Of a stretch of 64,000 nt of DNA, positions 51,137 through 58,417 are shown in pieces; the first letter of the stretch is position 1; the number at the start of each line of letters is the position of its first letter. Made by a program: the position numbers and the translations under genes. Under the pieces are notes generated by a model. The model was not told where the DNA came from and ran no database searches. It saw nothing but the letters and a program-made list of their open reading frames with translations. This DNA is from Streptomyces sp. NBC_00341. Its GTDB lineage: Bacteria; Actinomycetota; Actinomycetes; Streptomycetales; Streptomycetaceae. The DNA is taken from the NCBI RefSeq assembly GCF_041435055.1, contig NZ_CP108002.1, positions 6,076,001-6,140,000 on the forward strand. Reading direction: 5' to 3'.

Positions 51137-54100
51137 GTGCAGAAGAAGCGGCCTCGGAGCAAGGGCAGCAAGAACAGCGGTTCCGAGGTGGCGTCTTCGG
51201 CGCCGGCCGAAGGCGGGCGCACCGTGCGCGTACGCAGTCGGCTGGTCGCGGGAGTCGCGGTCGTCGGGATCACCGTCATAGCCGCGGGGGCTCCGGCCGC
51301 CCTCAGCGCCTCCTCAGAGCTGAACGACTCGCAGCGGTTGGTCACCCTCGCCGAGCTGAACCAGCAGGCCATCGCGCTGGCGCACTCCCTCGCGGACGAG
51401 CGCGACGAGGTCACCGCGTACATCGCCGCCGGCCGGGAGGGAAAGCCCGGTCAGGGCGGCGCCACCGGGAGCCGGAGCGCCCGCGTCGACCAGCAGGTCG
51501 ACGAGATCCGCGACGCGGCCCCCGAAGTCCTGCGCCGCGACCTCTCCACCATCCCCTCGCTGCGCCGCGACGCCGTCAGCGGCAAGGGTTCGGCGCTGGA
51601 GGCCCACCAGTCGTACTCCGAGGTCATCGCCAAGCTCCACGGCCTCGCGGACGAGCTCGCGGAGAAGACCCCGCCGCGCGCCGCCGGAGCGGGCCGCGCC
51701 CCGCTCGCCCTCGGCCAGGCCACCGAGCACGCCTCGGCCACCCGCGGGCTGCTGCTCGCCGCGCTCGCCGTCCCCCGCAAGGAGCCGGTGACACAGACCG
51801 ACCCCTTCACCGGGCTGCCCGTCCAGACCCAGGACGAGGGCGCCACCAAGGACGACCGCACCCGGGACGAGCTGAGCGCCGCCGCCCAGCAGGCCCGGGT
51901 CGGCGAGCTGTCCTCGCTCGCCGACTTCGACCAGGCGGCCGGCGCCACCGCCCGCGACAAGCTCGCGTCCACCGTCACCGGCCCCGAGGTCAACAACGCG
52001 GAGAAGTACCTCGCGGAGCTCACCGACCGCCCCGAGCTCTCCGACGCCGACCAGAAGGTCAGCAGCAAGAAGACCGGAGCGGCGCTCTCCGCCCGGATCG
52101 ACCGGATGCGCAGCGTCGAGTCCGCGCTCGGCACCGCCCAGGTGCAGCGGCTGGAGCAGCTGCGCGACGACGACGTCACCGCGCTCGAACTGCGGATCGC
52201 GCTGCTCGGCGGCTGCTTCCTGATCGCCGTCGGCGTCTCCACCGCCGTGGCCCGCACCCTCACCCAGCCGCTCGCCGTGCTGCGGATCGGTGCCGCCCGC
52301 CTCGCGACGGAACCCGACACCGCGGAACCGGTCCGCTACACCGGCCGCAACGACGAGTTCGCCCAGGTCGTCCGGTCCATCAACGCCCTGCACGGCAGGC
52401 TGCACGGACTGCTCCACGACTTCAACGGGCGGTTCGGGAAGCTGGAGAGCGAACGCGCCGAGCTGATCGCGGGCCGCGAGGCGCTCACCATCCAGCGCGC
52501 CGAACTCCAGGTCCACACGGCCGACCTGACCGCCCAGCTGGAGAAGCTGAAGAACACCGTCCACCACACCTTCGTCAACCTCTCGCTGCGCAACCTCGGC
52601 CTCGTCGAGCGCCAGCTCGGGGTCGTCGAGTCGATGGAGGAGCGCGAGCAGGACCCGGACCGGCTCGCCACCCTCTTCAAGCTCGACCACATGGCCACGG
52701 TCATGCGCCGCCACAGCGAGAACATGCTGGTCCTCGCGGGCGCCGAGCACGGACACGCCCACCCGGGCCCGATTCCGCTGGTCGACGTGGCGCGCGCGGC
52801 GGTCAGCGAGATCGAGCGGTACGAGCGGGTCACCATCCAGTCCCTGCCGCCGCACGCCCAGATCGCCGGATTCGCCGCCGACGACCTCAGCCACCTGGTC
52901 GCGGAACTCCTGGAGAACGCCACCTCCTTCTCGCCGCCCGACTCCAAGGTCCAGCTCTCCGGCTGGCTGCTGGAGACCGGCGAGGTCATGCTCTCCGTGC
53001 AGGACGAGGGCATCGGCATGTCGTCCGTACGGATGGGCGAGCTCAACACCCGGCTGGCCGACCCGTCGCTCTTCGAGGCGGGCGAACAGAACGCGGACGG
53101 CGCCGGTCTCGGCCTCCAGGTGACCTCGCTGCTGGCCGCGCGCCACGCCGTGCGGGTCCAGCTGCGCGAGCAGAAGGGCAACGGGGTGACGGCGGTCGTC
53201 GTCCTGCCCACCGCCCTGCTGCCGAAGGCACCGCCCGCCGCCACCCCGCCGCCGGTCACCGCGCCCGGCGACGCACCGACGCTGAACCTGCCGGGCTCGG
53301 TGGCGGAGGCCAACTCCAACGCACTGCCGAGCCGCACACCGGCACTCTCGGCCGACCCGCTGATCGCGGCGGCCGAACAGACGATCGCCGAGTCCGAGGC
53401 CGGAACCCAGCCGCAGCCCGAGGCCGGAACCCAGCCGCAGCCCGAGGCCGCACCGGCACCCCAGCCCGAACCCGAGTCCGCACCGGCAACAGAGCCCACG
53501 TCCGCAACAGAGCCCGCGTCCGCACCGGAATCCGCGCCCGAGCCGCCCTCGGCGCGTCCGGAGAGCGACTCCGAGACCACGATGCAGGTCCGGCTTCCCC
53601 GGGTGCCCGAGTTCGACGACGTACCCGAGTTCACCCACGCGCCCGCCTTCGGCGAAGGACCCGAGCCCACGCTCGCGTCCGGCCCCTACGCCATCGGCCC
53701 CGACACCCACGAGCGCGCCGCCGACGAGGGCCCGCAGCCGGAGCCCGGCCCGGCGCCCACCCCGGCGCCTGCCCCGGCCCCGCCCGCCCCGGCCCCCGCG
53801 CCCGTCGCCGCCCCGGCGGCCGACACCGTGCCCGGTCCGCGCCACCCGGAGCCCGACCGCGCCGCGGCCCGGGTCACGGAGAAGGGGCTGCCCAAGCGCA
53901 CCCCCAAGGTCGTCGCGCCGGCCGCCGCCCCCGCCGCGGACCGCACGGGCAGCGTGGACAAGGACGCCCTGCGCCGCCGGCTGGGCGGCTTCCACCAGGG
54001 CGCGAAGGACGGCCGCAGGGACGTCGAGGCGGAGATCGCCGAGTCCACCACGCCGGGGACGGCCGTTCCGGCCGCGCGCACCGCACGTACAGGCCAAACT

Positions 54101-54169
54101 GAGGCGGCCGACCGTACCGACGGTCGAACCGACGAGACGGGGGACACAGTCGAGGAGGCACGCAGTTGA
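51137..54169 (+). CDS. cvnA: Conservon sensor kinase CvnA (nitrate/nitrite-sensing-type)
   Basis: The 1010-aa membrane protein has one N-terminal membrane helix (VAGVAVVGITVIAAGAPAALS), a large extracytoplasmic sensing domain of the NIT/nitrate-nitrite-sensor kind (residues ~55-340), a second membrane helix (LRIALLGGCFLIAVGVSTAVA), a HAMP-like region (LTQPLAVLRIGAARLA), a dimerisation segment without a canonical H-box, and a HATPase (LVAELLENATSFSPP; VQDEGIGMSS; GLGLQVTSLLAARH). The C-terminal ~300 residues are disordered Pro/Ala/Glu sequence with EAGTQPQP repeats. GTG 51137 (MQKKRP) is taken; TTG 51125 is possible. First gene of a CvnABCD operon, overlapping cvnB by four bases. Confidence 0.88.
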   Translation: MQKKRPRSKGSKNSGSEVASSAPAEGGRTVRVRSRLVAGVAVVGITVIAAGAPAALSASSELNDSQRLVTLAELNQQAIALAHSLADERDEVTAYIAAGREGKPGQGGATGSRSARVDQQVDEIRDAAPEVLRRDLSTIPSLRRDAVSGKGSALEAHQSYSEVIAKLHGLADELAEKTPPRAAGAGRAPLALGQATEHASATRGLLLAALAVPRKEPVTQTDPFTGLPVQTQDEGATKDDRTRDELSAAAQQARVGELSSLADFDQAAGATARDKLASTVTGPEVNNAEKYLAELTDRPELSDADQKVSSKKTGAALSARIDRMRSVESALGTAQVQRLEQLRDDDVTALELRIALLGGCFLIAVGVSTAVARTLTQPLAVLRIGAARLATEPDTAEPVRYTGRNDEFAQVVRSINALHGRLHGLLHDFNGRFGKLESERAELIAGREALTIQRAELQVHTADLTAQLEKLKNTVHHTFVNLSLRNLGLVERQLGVVESMEEREQDPDRLATLFKLDHMATVMRRHSENMLVLAGAEHGHAHPGPIPLVDVARAAVSEIERYERVTIQSLPPHAQIAGFAADDLSHLVAELLENATSFSPPDSKVQLSGWLLETGEVMLSVQDEGIGMSSVRMGELNTRLADPSLFEAGEQNADGAGLGLQVTSLLAARHAVRVQLREQKGNGVTAVVVLPTALLPKAPPAATPPPVTAPGDAPTLNLPGSVAEANSNALPSRTPALSADPLIAAAEQTIAESEAGTQPQPEAGTQPQPEAAPAPQPEPESAPATEPTSATEPASAPESAPEPPSARPESDSETTMQVRLPRVPEFDDVPEFTHAPAFGEGPEPTLASGPYAIGPDTHERAADEGPQPEPGPAPTPAPAPAPPAPAPAPVAAPAADTVPGPRHPEPDRAAARVTEKGLPKRTPKVVAPAAAPAADRTGSVDKDALRRRLGGFHQGAKDGRRDVEAEIAESTTPGTAVPAARTARTGQTEAADRTDGRTDETGDTVEEARS

Positions 54170-54645
54170 CTGCGCCCAGCACATTCGGCCTGAGTACCGA
54201 GGCCCGGAACCTTCAGTGGTTGCTGAGCAATCTGGTGGAGGAGGTGCCAGGGGTCCACTCGGTCACCGTCGTCTCGTCGGACGGCCTGATGCTGCTCTCC
54301 TCCGACCCCGGCCACCAGGCCGCCCGGATCACAGGCAAGCAGGACGGCCCCCGGGGCTCCAGCGCCGACCTGGCGACCATCGTCTCCGGGATCGGCAGCC
54401 TCACCGTCGGCGCCGCGAAGCTGATGGAGGGCGGCGGTGTCAAGCAGACGATGGTCGCCATGGAGGAGGGCAGCGTCTTCGTCATGTCGATCAGCGACGG
54501 CTCGCTGCTCGGCGTGCACGCCACCCCCGACTGCGACATGAGCGTCATCGCCTACCACATGGCGCTCTTCGTCGGCCGAGCCGGCCACGTACTCACCCCC
54601 GAACTCCGCAGTGAGCTGCGCAAATCGATGGAGAGCGCCCAGTGA
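54166..54645 (+). CDS. cvnB: Conservon roadblock/LC7 protein CvnB
   Basis: The 159-aa protein is a roadblock/LC7 fold: LSNLVEEVPGVHSVTVVSSDGLMLLSS at the N-terminus, the central QMVAMEEGSVFVMSISDGSLLGVHA-type strands, and a C-terminal helix with AYHMALFVGRAGHVL. These small proteins bind the GTPase CvnD and complete the G-protein-like complex. The start is TTG at 54166, overlapping the cvnA stop as TTGA and preceded by AGGAGG at seven to eight bases. The order and overlaps with neighbours mark a tight operon. Confidence 0.93.
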   Translation: MTAPSTFGLSTEARNLQWLLSNLVEEVPGVHSVTVVSSDGLMLLSSDPGHQAARITGKQDGPRGSSADLATIVSGIGSLTVGAAKLMEGGGVKQTMVAMEEGSVFVMSISDGSLLGVHATPDCDMSVIAYHMALFVGRAGHVLTPELRSELRKSMESAQ

Positions 54646-55058
54646 CCCCCGCCGCCGCCGAACCCGCCCGCAGGCTCCCCGTCCGGGGGGCGGACAAACG
54701 CCCCGCCCGGGTCCGCCCGTACTCGCTCACCGGCGGCCGCACCCGGTTCGGCCACGTCCTGCTCGTCGAGACGTTCGTGGCCGCGCTCGAAGCCCCGCAC
54801 GAGCGGCGTGAACTGACGAACGGCAACCTTGCCTCGCGCGTCATGCCGGAGCTCCAGGCCATCGTCGAGCTCTGCCGCCGGATGCGTACCGTCGCGGAGA
54901 TCTCCGCACTGCTGAAGATGCCGCTCGGCGTGGTCCGGGTACTGCTCAGCGACTTGGCCGACCAGGGAAAGATCCGCGTGTACGGGACCGGGCACGGCAC
55001 CGGCCAGCCCGACCGCGCACTGCTCGAAAGGGTGCTCAATGGACTCCGTCGTCTCTGA
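54642..55058 (+). CDS. cvnC: Conservon DUF742 protein CvnC
   Basis: The 138-aa protein is a DUF742 winged-helix member: RPYSLTGGRTRFGH near the N-terminus (the typical P-Y-x-x-T-x-G-R motif), then LPELQAIVELCRRMRTVAEISALLKMPLGVVRVLLSDLADQGKIRVYG, a helix-turn-helix-like part. It starts GTGA over the cvnB stop and overlaps the cvnD start by 20 bases, all translationally coupled. In described conservons it associates with the kinase and GTPase at the membrane. Confidence 0.93.
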   Translation: MTPAAAEPARRLPVRGADKRPARVRPYSLTGGRTRFGHVLLVETFVAALEAPHERRELTNGNLASRVMPELQAIVELCRRMRTVAEISALLKMPLGVVRVLLSDLADQGKIRVYGTGHGTGQPDRALLERVLNGLRRL

Positions 55059-55698
55059 CGTCTCCGAGTCGCAGCTGTTCGCCCCGCGTCAGCCGGGGCC
55101 CGGGGACCAGGCGGAAGAAGGCCTGCAGGACTGGCAGCTGGACCACACCAGGGCCCCGGTCGCCACGAAGATAGTGGTCGCGGGCGGCTTCGGCGTCGGC
55201 AAGACCACCTTCGTGGGCGCGGTCTCCGAGATCACCCCGCTGAAGACCGAAGCGATGATGACCCAGGCCAGCGAGGAGACCGACGACCTCAGCGCCACGC
55301 CCGACAAGGTCACCACGACCGTCGCCATGGACTTCGGCCGCCTCACGCTCGGCGACGACCTCGTGCTGTACGTCTTCGGCACCCCGGGCCAGCAGCGCTT
55401 CTGGTTCATGTGGGACGACCTGGTGCGCGGCTCGATCGGCGCGATCGTGATGGCCGACACCCGACGGCTGGCCGACTGCTTCCCGGCCCTCGACTACTTC
55501 GAGAGCTGCGGACTGCCGTACATCGTGGCCGTCAACCACTTCGAGGGCACGCCCGGGTTCGACTCCGAGGACGTCAGGGAGGCCCTGACCGTACCCCCGC
55601 ACGTACCTGTTGTGATCATGGACGCGCGTAACAGGATCAACGTCGTCGAGGCTCTGCTGGCCCTGGTGGGCCACGCCCTCGAGGTATCCCCGGAATAG
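55039..55698 (+). CDS. cvnD: Conservon GTPase CvnD
   Basis: The 219-aa protein is a Ras-like/MglA-type GTPase of the conservon family: P-loop GGFGVGKTT (49-57), TTVAMDFGRLTL (switch I strand with Thr), VFGTPGQQRFWFMW (G3, in the form typical of CvnD), and VAVNHFEG as the NKxD-like base motif (NHFE), with VIMDAR near the end. It is thought to cycle between membrane-bound GDP and GTP forms with CvnB and CvnC. It is followed 30 bases later by a flavin monooxygenase gene that may belong to the same transcript. Confidence 0.93.
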   Translation: MDSVVSDVSESQLFAPRQPGPGDQAEEGLQDWQLDHTRAPVATKIVVAGGFGVGKTTFVGAVSEITPLKTEAMMTQASEETDDLSATPDKVTTTVAMDFGRLTLGDDLVLYVFGTPGQQRFWFMWDDLVRGSIGAIVMADTRRLADCFPALDYFESCGLPYIVAVNHFEGTPGFDSEDVREALTVPPHVPVVIMDARNRINVVEALLALVGHALEVSPE

Positions 55699-55728
55699 CT
55701 CGCACGTCACACACAACGGAGAACCGCG

Positions 55729-56964
55729 ATGCGGAAGATACTCATAGTCGGAGCCGGTCAGTCCGGGCTCCAGCTCGCCCTGGGACTGCAGTCCAGAGGG
55801 TACGAAGTCACCCTCATGTCCAACCGCACCGCCGACGAGATCCGTTCGGGGCGGGTCATGTCGACGCAGTGCATGTTCCACACCGCGCTCCAGCACGAGC
55901 GGGACTACCAGCTCAACTTCTGGGAGTCCCAGGCCCCGCGCATCGAGGGCCTCGGCGTCTCGGTGACCGCACCCGACTCCTCGCGCGCCGTCGACTGGGT
56001 CGGCAAGCTGGACGGCTTCGCGCAGTCCGTGGACCAGCGCGTGAAGATGGCCGGCTGGATGGACACCTTCGCCCAGCGCGGTGGACAGCTCGTCATCCAC
56101 GGCGCTGCCGTCTCGGACCTGGACTACTTCTCCCGCACCTACGACCTGGTGATGGTCTCCGCGGGCAAGGGCGAGCTGGTCTCCATGTTCGGCCGGGACG
56201 CGTCCCGCTCCCCGTTCGACGCCCCGCAGCGCGCCCTCGCCGTCGCGTACGTCCACGGCATGGGTCCGCGCCCGGAGCACCCCGAGTTCGACGCGGTGCG
56301 GTGCAACCTGGTCCCGGGCGTGGGCGAGCTGTTCGTGATGCCGACGCTGACCACGTCCGGCCGGGCCGACATCCTGTTCTGGGAGGGCGTGCCGGGCGGT
56401 CCGCTCGACGTCTTCCAGGGCATCAAGGACCCCTCGGAGCACCTGGCCATGACGCTGGAGCTGATGGAGCGGTTCGTCCCGTGGGAGTACGCCCGCGCCA
56501 CGAAGGTCGAACTGACCGACGCCAACGGCACCCTCGCCGGCCGCTACGCCCCCACCGTCCGCAAGCCGATCGGCCGGCTGCCCGGCGGCGGTCTGGTGCT
56601 CGGCGTAGCGGACGTGGTCGTCGCCAACGACCCGATCACCGGCCAGGGTTCCAACTCGGCGTCCAAGTGCGCGAACGCCTACCTGGACTCGATCATCGAG
56701 CACGGCGACGGCGAGTTCGACGCGGCGTGGATGCAGTCCACGTTCGACCGCTACTGGGACACCGCCCAGCACGCCGTGAGGTGGACGAACGCGATGCTCG
56801 GCGTGCCGCCGGAGCACGTGCTGAACCTGATCGGCGCCGCCGGCCAGCTCCAGCCGGTCGCGGACCGCTTCGCCAACGGATTCAACGACCCGGCGGACTT
56901 CGACAACTTCTTCTTCGAGCCGGAGAAGACGAACGCGTACCTCGCCTCGGTGTCCGGGGCCTGA
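55729..56964 (+). CDS. Styrene/indole monooxygenase (StyA)-like flavoprotein
   Basis: The 411-aa protein begins with a Rossmann FAD motif (ILIVGAGQSGLQLALGLQSRGY), has the internal GDPV-like sequence LGVADVVVANDPITGQGSNSASKCANAYLD, and matches the StyA-type monooxygenase layout without a fused reductase; a separate FAD reductase must supply reduced flavin. Substrates of this branch (styrene, indole or other aromatics) cannot be chosen. It follows cvnD after 30 bases with the same direction and is closed by a strong terminator. Some conservons end in a P450; here a flavin monooxygenase stands in that position. Confidence 0.88.
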   Translation: MRKILIVGAGQSGLQLALGLQSRGYEVTLMSNRTADEIRSGRVMSTQCMFHTALQHERDYQLNFWESQAPRIEGLGVSVTAPDSSRAVDWVGKLDGFAQSVDQRVKMAGWMDTFAQRGGQLVIHGAAVSDLDYFSRTYDLVMVSAGKGELVSMFGRDASRSPFDAPQRALAVAYVHGMGPRPEHPEFDAVRCNLVPGVGELFVMPTLTTSGRADILFWEGVPGGPLDVFQGIKDPSEHLAMTLELMERFVPWEYARATKVELTDANGTLAGRYAPTVRKPIGRLPGGGLVLGVADVVVANDPITGQGSNSASKCANAYLDSIIEHGDGEFDAAWMQSTFDRYWDTAQHAVRWTNAMLGVPPEHVLNLIGAAGQLQPVADRFANGFNDPADFDNFFFEPEKTNAYLASVSGA

Positions 56965-56972
56965 GTGCTCTC

Positions 56973-57020
56973 CACCCGCTGAACGGACCTGCCCGCCCCG
57001 GCCGGTCCGTTCAGCGGGTG
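56973..57020. terminator. Bidirectional terminator
   Basis: Perfect 17-base arms (56973-56989 and 57004-57020) with a 14-base loop between the convergent monooxygenase and NlpC/P60 genes. Confidence 0.88.
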
Positions 57021-57025
57021 CGCTG

Positions 57026-58204
57026 TCATCCGGTGGGCGCGGTGGAGACGCTGTAGCCCTCGTCCGAGCCACCGGAGGCCCCTCCGGGGAGCTCCGGAGC
57101 CTTGTACGTACGCAGCGGGGTGCTCTCCGGGTCCGGCCTGACCGCGCCCAGCAGCGGGTTCGAGGCCAGTGGTGAGACCTTCACCAGGGAGCCCGGGCGG
57201 GGTGCCTGCACCACCAGCCCGTTGCCGATGTACAGCGCCACGTGCGTGGCCTTCGGGAAGTAGACCACCAGGTCACCCGGGCGCAGCGCGCTCACCGGCA
57301 CCTTGCGGAGCTGCCGCCACTGCTCCTGCGACGTACGCGGAATGGTGCGTCCGGCGTCCGCCCAGGCCTGCGAGGTGAGCCCGGAGCAGTCGAAGGACGA
57401 GGGGCCCTCCGCGCCCCACACGTACGGCTTGCCGATCTGCCGGACCGCGTACCGGACCGCCTCGCCGCCCTCCTCCGACGGCGGCCGGGTCGAGGACAGG
57501 GCGCCCGAGGTGACCAGTGCGTTCTGGGCCTCTGCCGTGCCCTTCTGTTCGAGGCCGGACACCTCGGCGAGCTGGTCCGCGGAGAGCGTGGCGAGCTTCG
57601 CCTCGACCTCCTTCAGACGTTTCTGCACGGCGTCGCGGTCCTTCTTCTGCCGTGCGGCCAGCACCTGCTGCCGGTCGAGCACCTTGCGGGATTCCTTGGC
57701 CAGTTCGTCGGCGTGCTTCTCGGCACCGGTGAGCCGTTTCACGGCCGCCACCCGGCCTGCGGCCAGCCGCTGGATGACCTGGCCCTGGTCCAGGGCCTGC
57801 GCGGGGTCGCGGGACAGCAGCAGTCGCAGATACGAGGAGAAGTCGGACCGGCCCTGGTACTGCTCGCGGGCGAGGCGTCCGGCGGCGTCGCGGCCGCGCG
57901 ACAGCGAGAGCCGGGCGGTGACGAGGGCGGCGTCCAGCTTCTTCGCCTCGGCCGTCCGCTTCTTCAGCTCGGCCGCCGTCCCGTTGTAGGTCTCGGTGGC
58001 CTCCTCGGCCTGCTGGTACAGCTTCTGCAGCTCCACCAGCAGCGCGGCGGCGCCGGTGGCGGGATCCGCCGCTTCCGGGGCGGCCTCGCCCACGGGAGAG
58101 GGGGACGGGGAGGGGGAGGGTGCGGCCACGGCGGCGGCCGGTGACGTCACGACGACGGCTGCGAGCGCCGCCGTGCAGACGGAGCGCAAGACACTGCCCG
58201 GCAC
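57026..58204 (-). CDS. Secreted NlpC/P60 (C40) peptidoglycan endopeptidase
   Basis: The 392-aa precursor has a signal peptide ending near AAAVAAPS, a Ser/Pro linker, a long coiled-coil region (residues ~55-220; ELKKRTAEAKKLDAALV, EKHADELAKESRKVLDRQQVL) like RipA-type hydrolases, and a C-terminal NlpC/P60 domain with catalytic Cys273 in SFDCSGLT and His321 in ATHVALYIG; the third polar residue should be near QAPRPG. It cuts D-Glu-meso-DAP-type crosspeptides during growth or division, with the coiled coil probably autoinhibitory. GTG 58204 has GGAGGTGAT seven bases upstream. Confidence 0.93.
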   Translation of the reverse strand: MPGSVLRSVCTAALAAVVVTSPAAAVAAPSPSPSPSPVGEAAPEAADPATGAAALLVELQKLYQQAEEATETYNGTAAELKKRTAEAKKLDAALVTARLSLSRGRDAAGRLAREQYQGRSDFSSYLRLLLSRDPAQALDQGQVIQRLAAGRVAAVKRLTGAEKHADELAKESRKVLDRQQVLAARQKKDRDAVQKRLKEVEAKLATLSADQLAEVSGLEQKGTAEAQNALVTSGALSSTRPPSEEGGEAVRYAVRQIGKPYVWGAEGPSSFDCSGLTSQAWADAGRTIPRTSQEQWRQLRKVPVSALRPGDLVVYFPKATHVALYIGNGLVVQAPRPGSLVKVSPLASNPLLGAVRPDPESTPLRTYKAPELPGGASGGSDEGYSVSTAPTG

Positions 58205-58332
58205 GACATCACCTCCGGTAGCGGGGCGAATCGTCGGACTACCCCATAAGTGAGCGCAATGCCTCTATACGCTCACCTGCCGTCAGGTGATTCAAGAACC
58301 GAGGTGCGTGGCGGCGGCCGGATCCCCCGGAA

Positions 58333-58352
58333 GGCGGCGGTTCCACGCCGCC
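58333..58352 (-). terminator. Hairpin near the pseudokinase upstream side / NlpC upstream region
   Basis: GGCGGCG (58333-58339), loop GTTCCA, CGCCGCC (58346-58352). It lies after the pseudokinase stop on the minus strand and before the NlpC gene, fitting a terminator for the former. Confidence 0.5.
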
Positions 58353-58377
58353 CTCCGGACCGGCGGCCGACCGGCCG

Positions 58378-58414
58378 GTCAGTTCGACTGATCAGTCCGG
58401 CGGGTCAGTTCGAC
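58378..58414. repeat. Direct repeat GGTCAGTTCGAC
   Basis: GGTCAGTTCGAC occurs at 58378-58389 and 58403-58414, a 25-base period, with further GGTCAGT and GATCAGT variants between and after. It lies just past the pseudokinase stop codon. Confidence 0.45.
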
Positions 58415-58417
58415 CGG

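Noticed and set aside
53395..53560. Repeated GAGGCCGGAACCCAGCCGCA units in cvnA
   Set aside because: They encode a disordered EAGTQPQP tail, common in CvnA proteins, and show no sign of a mobile element.
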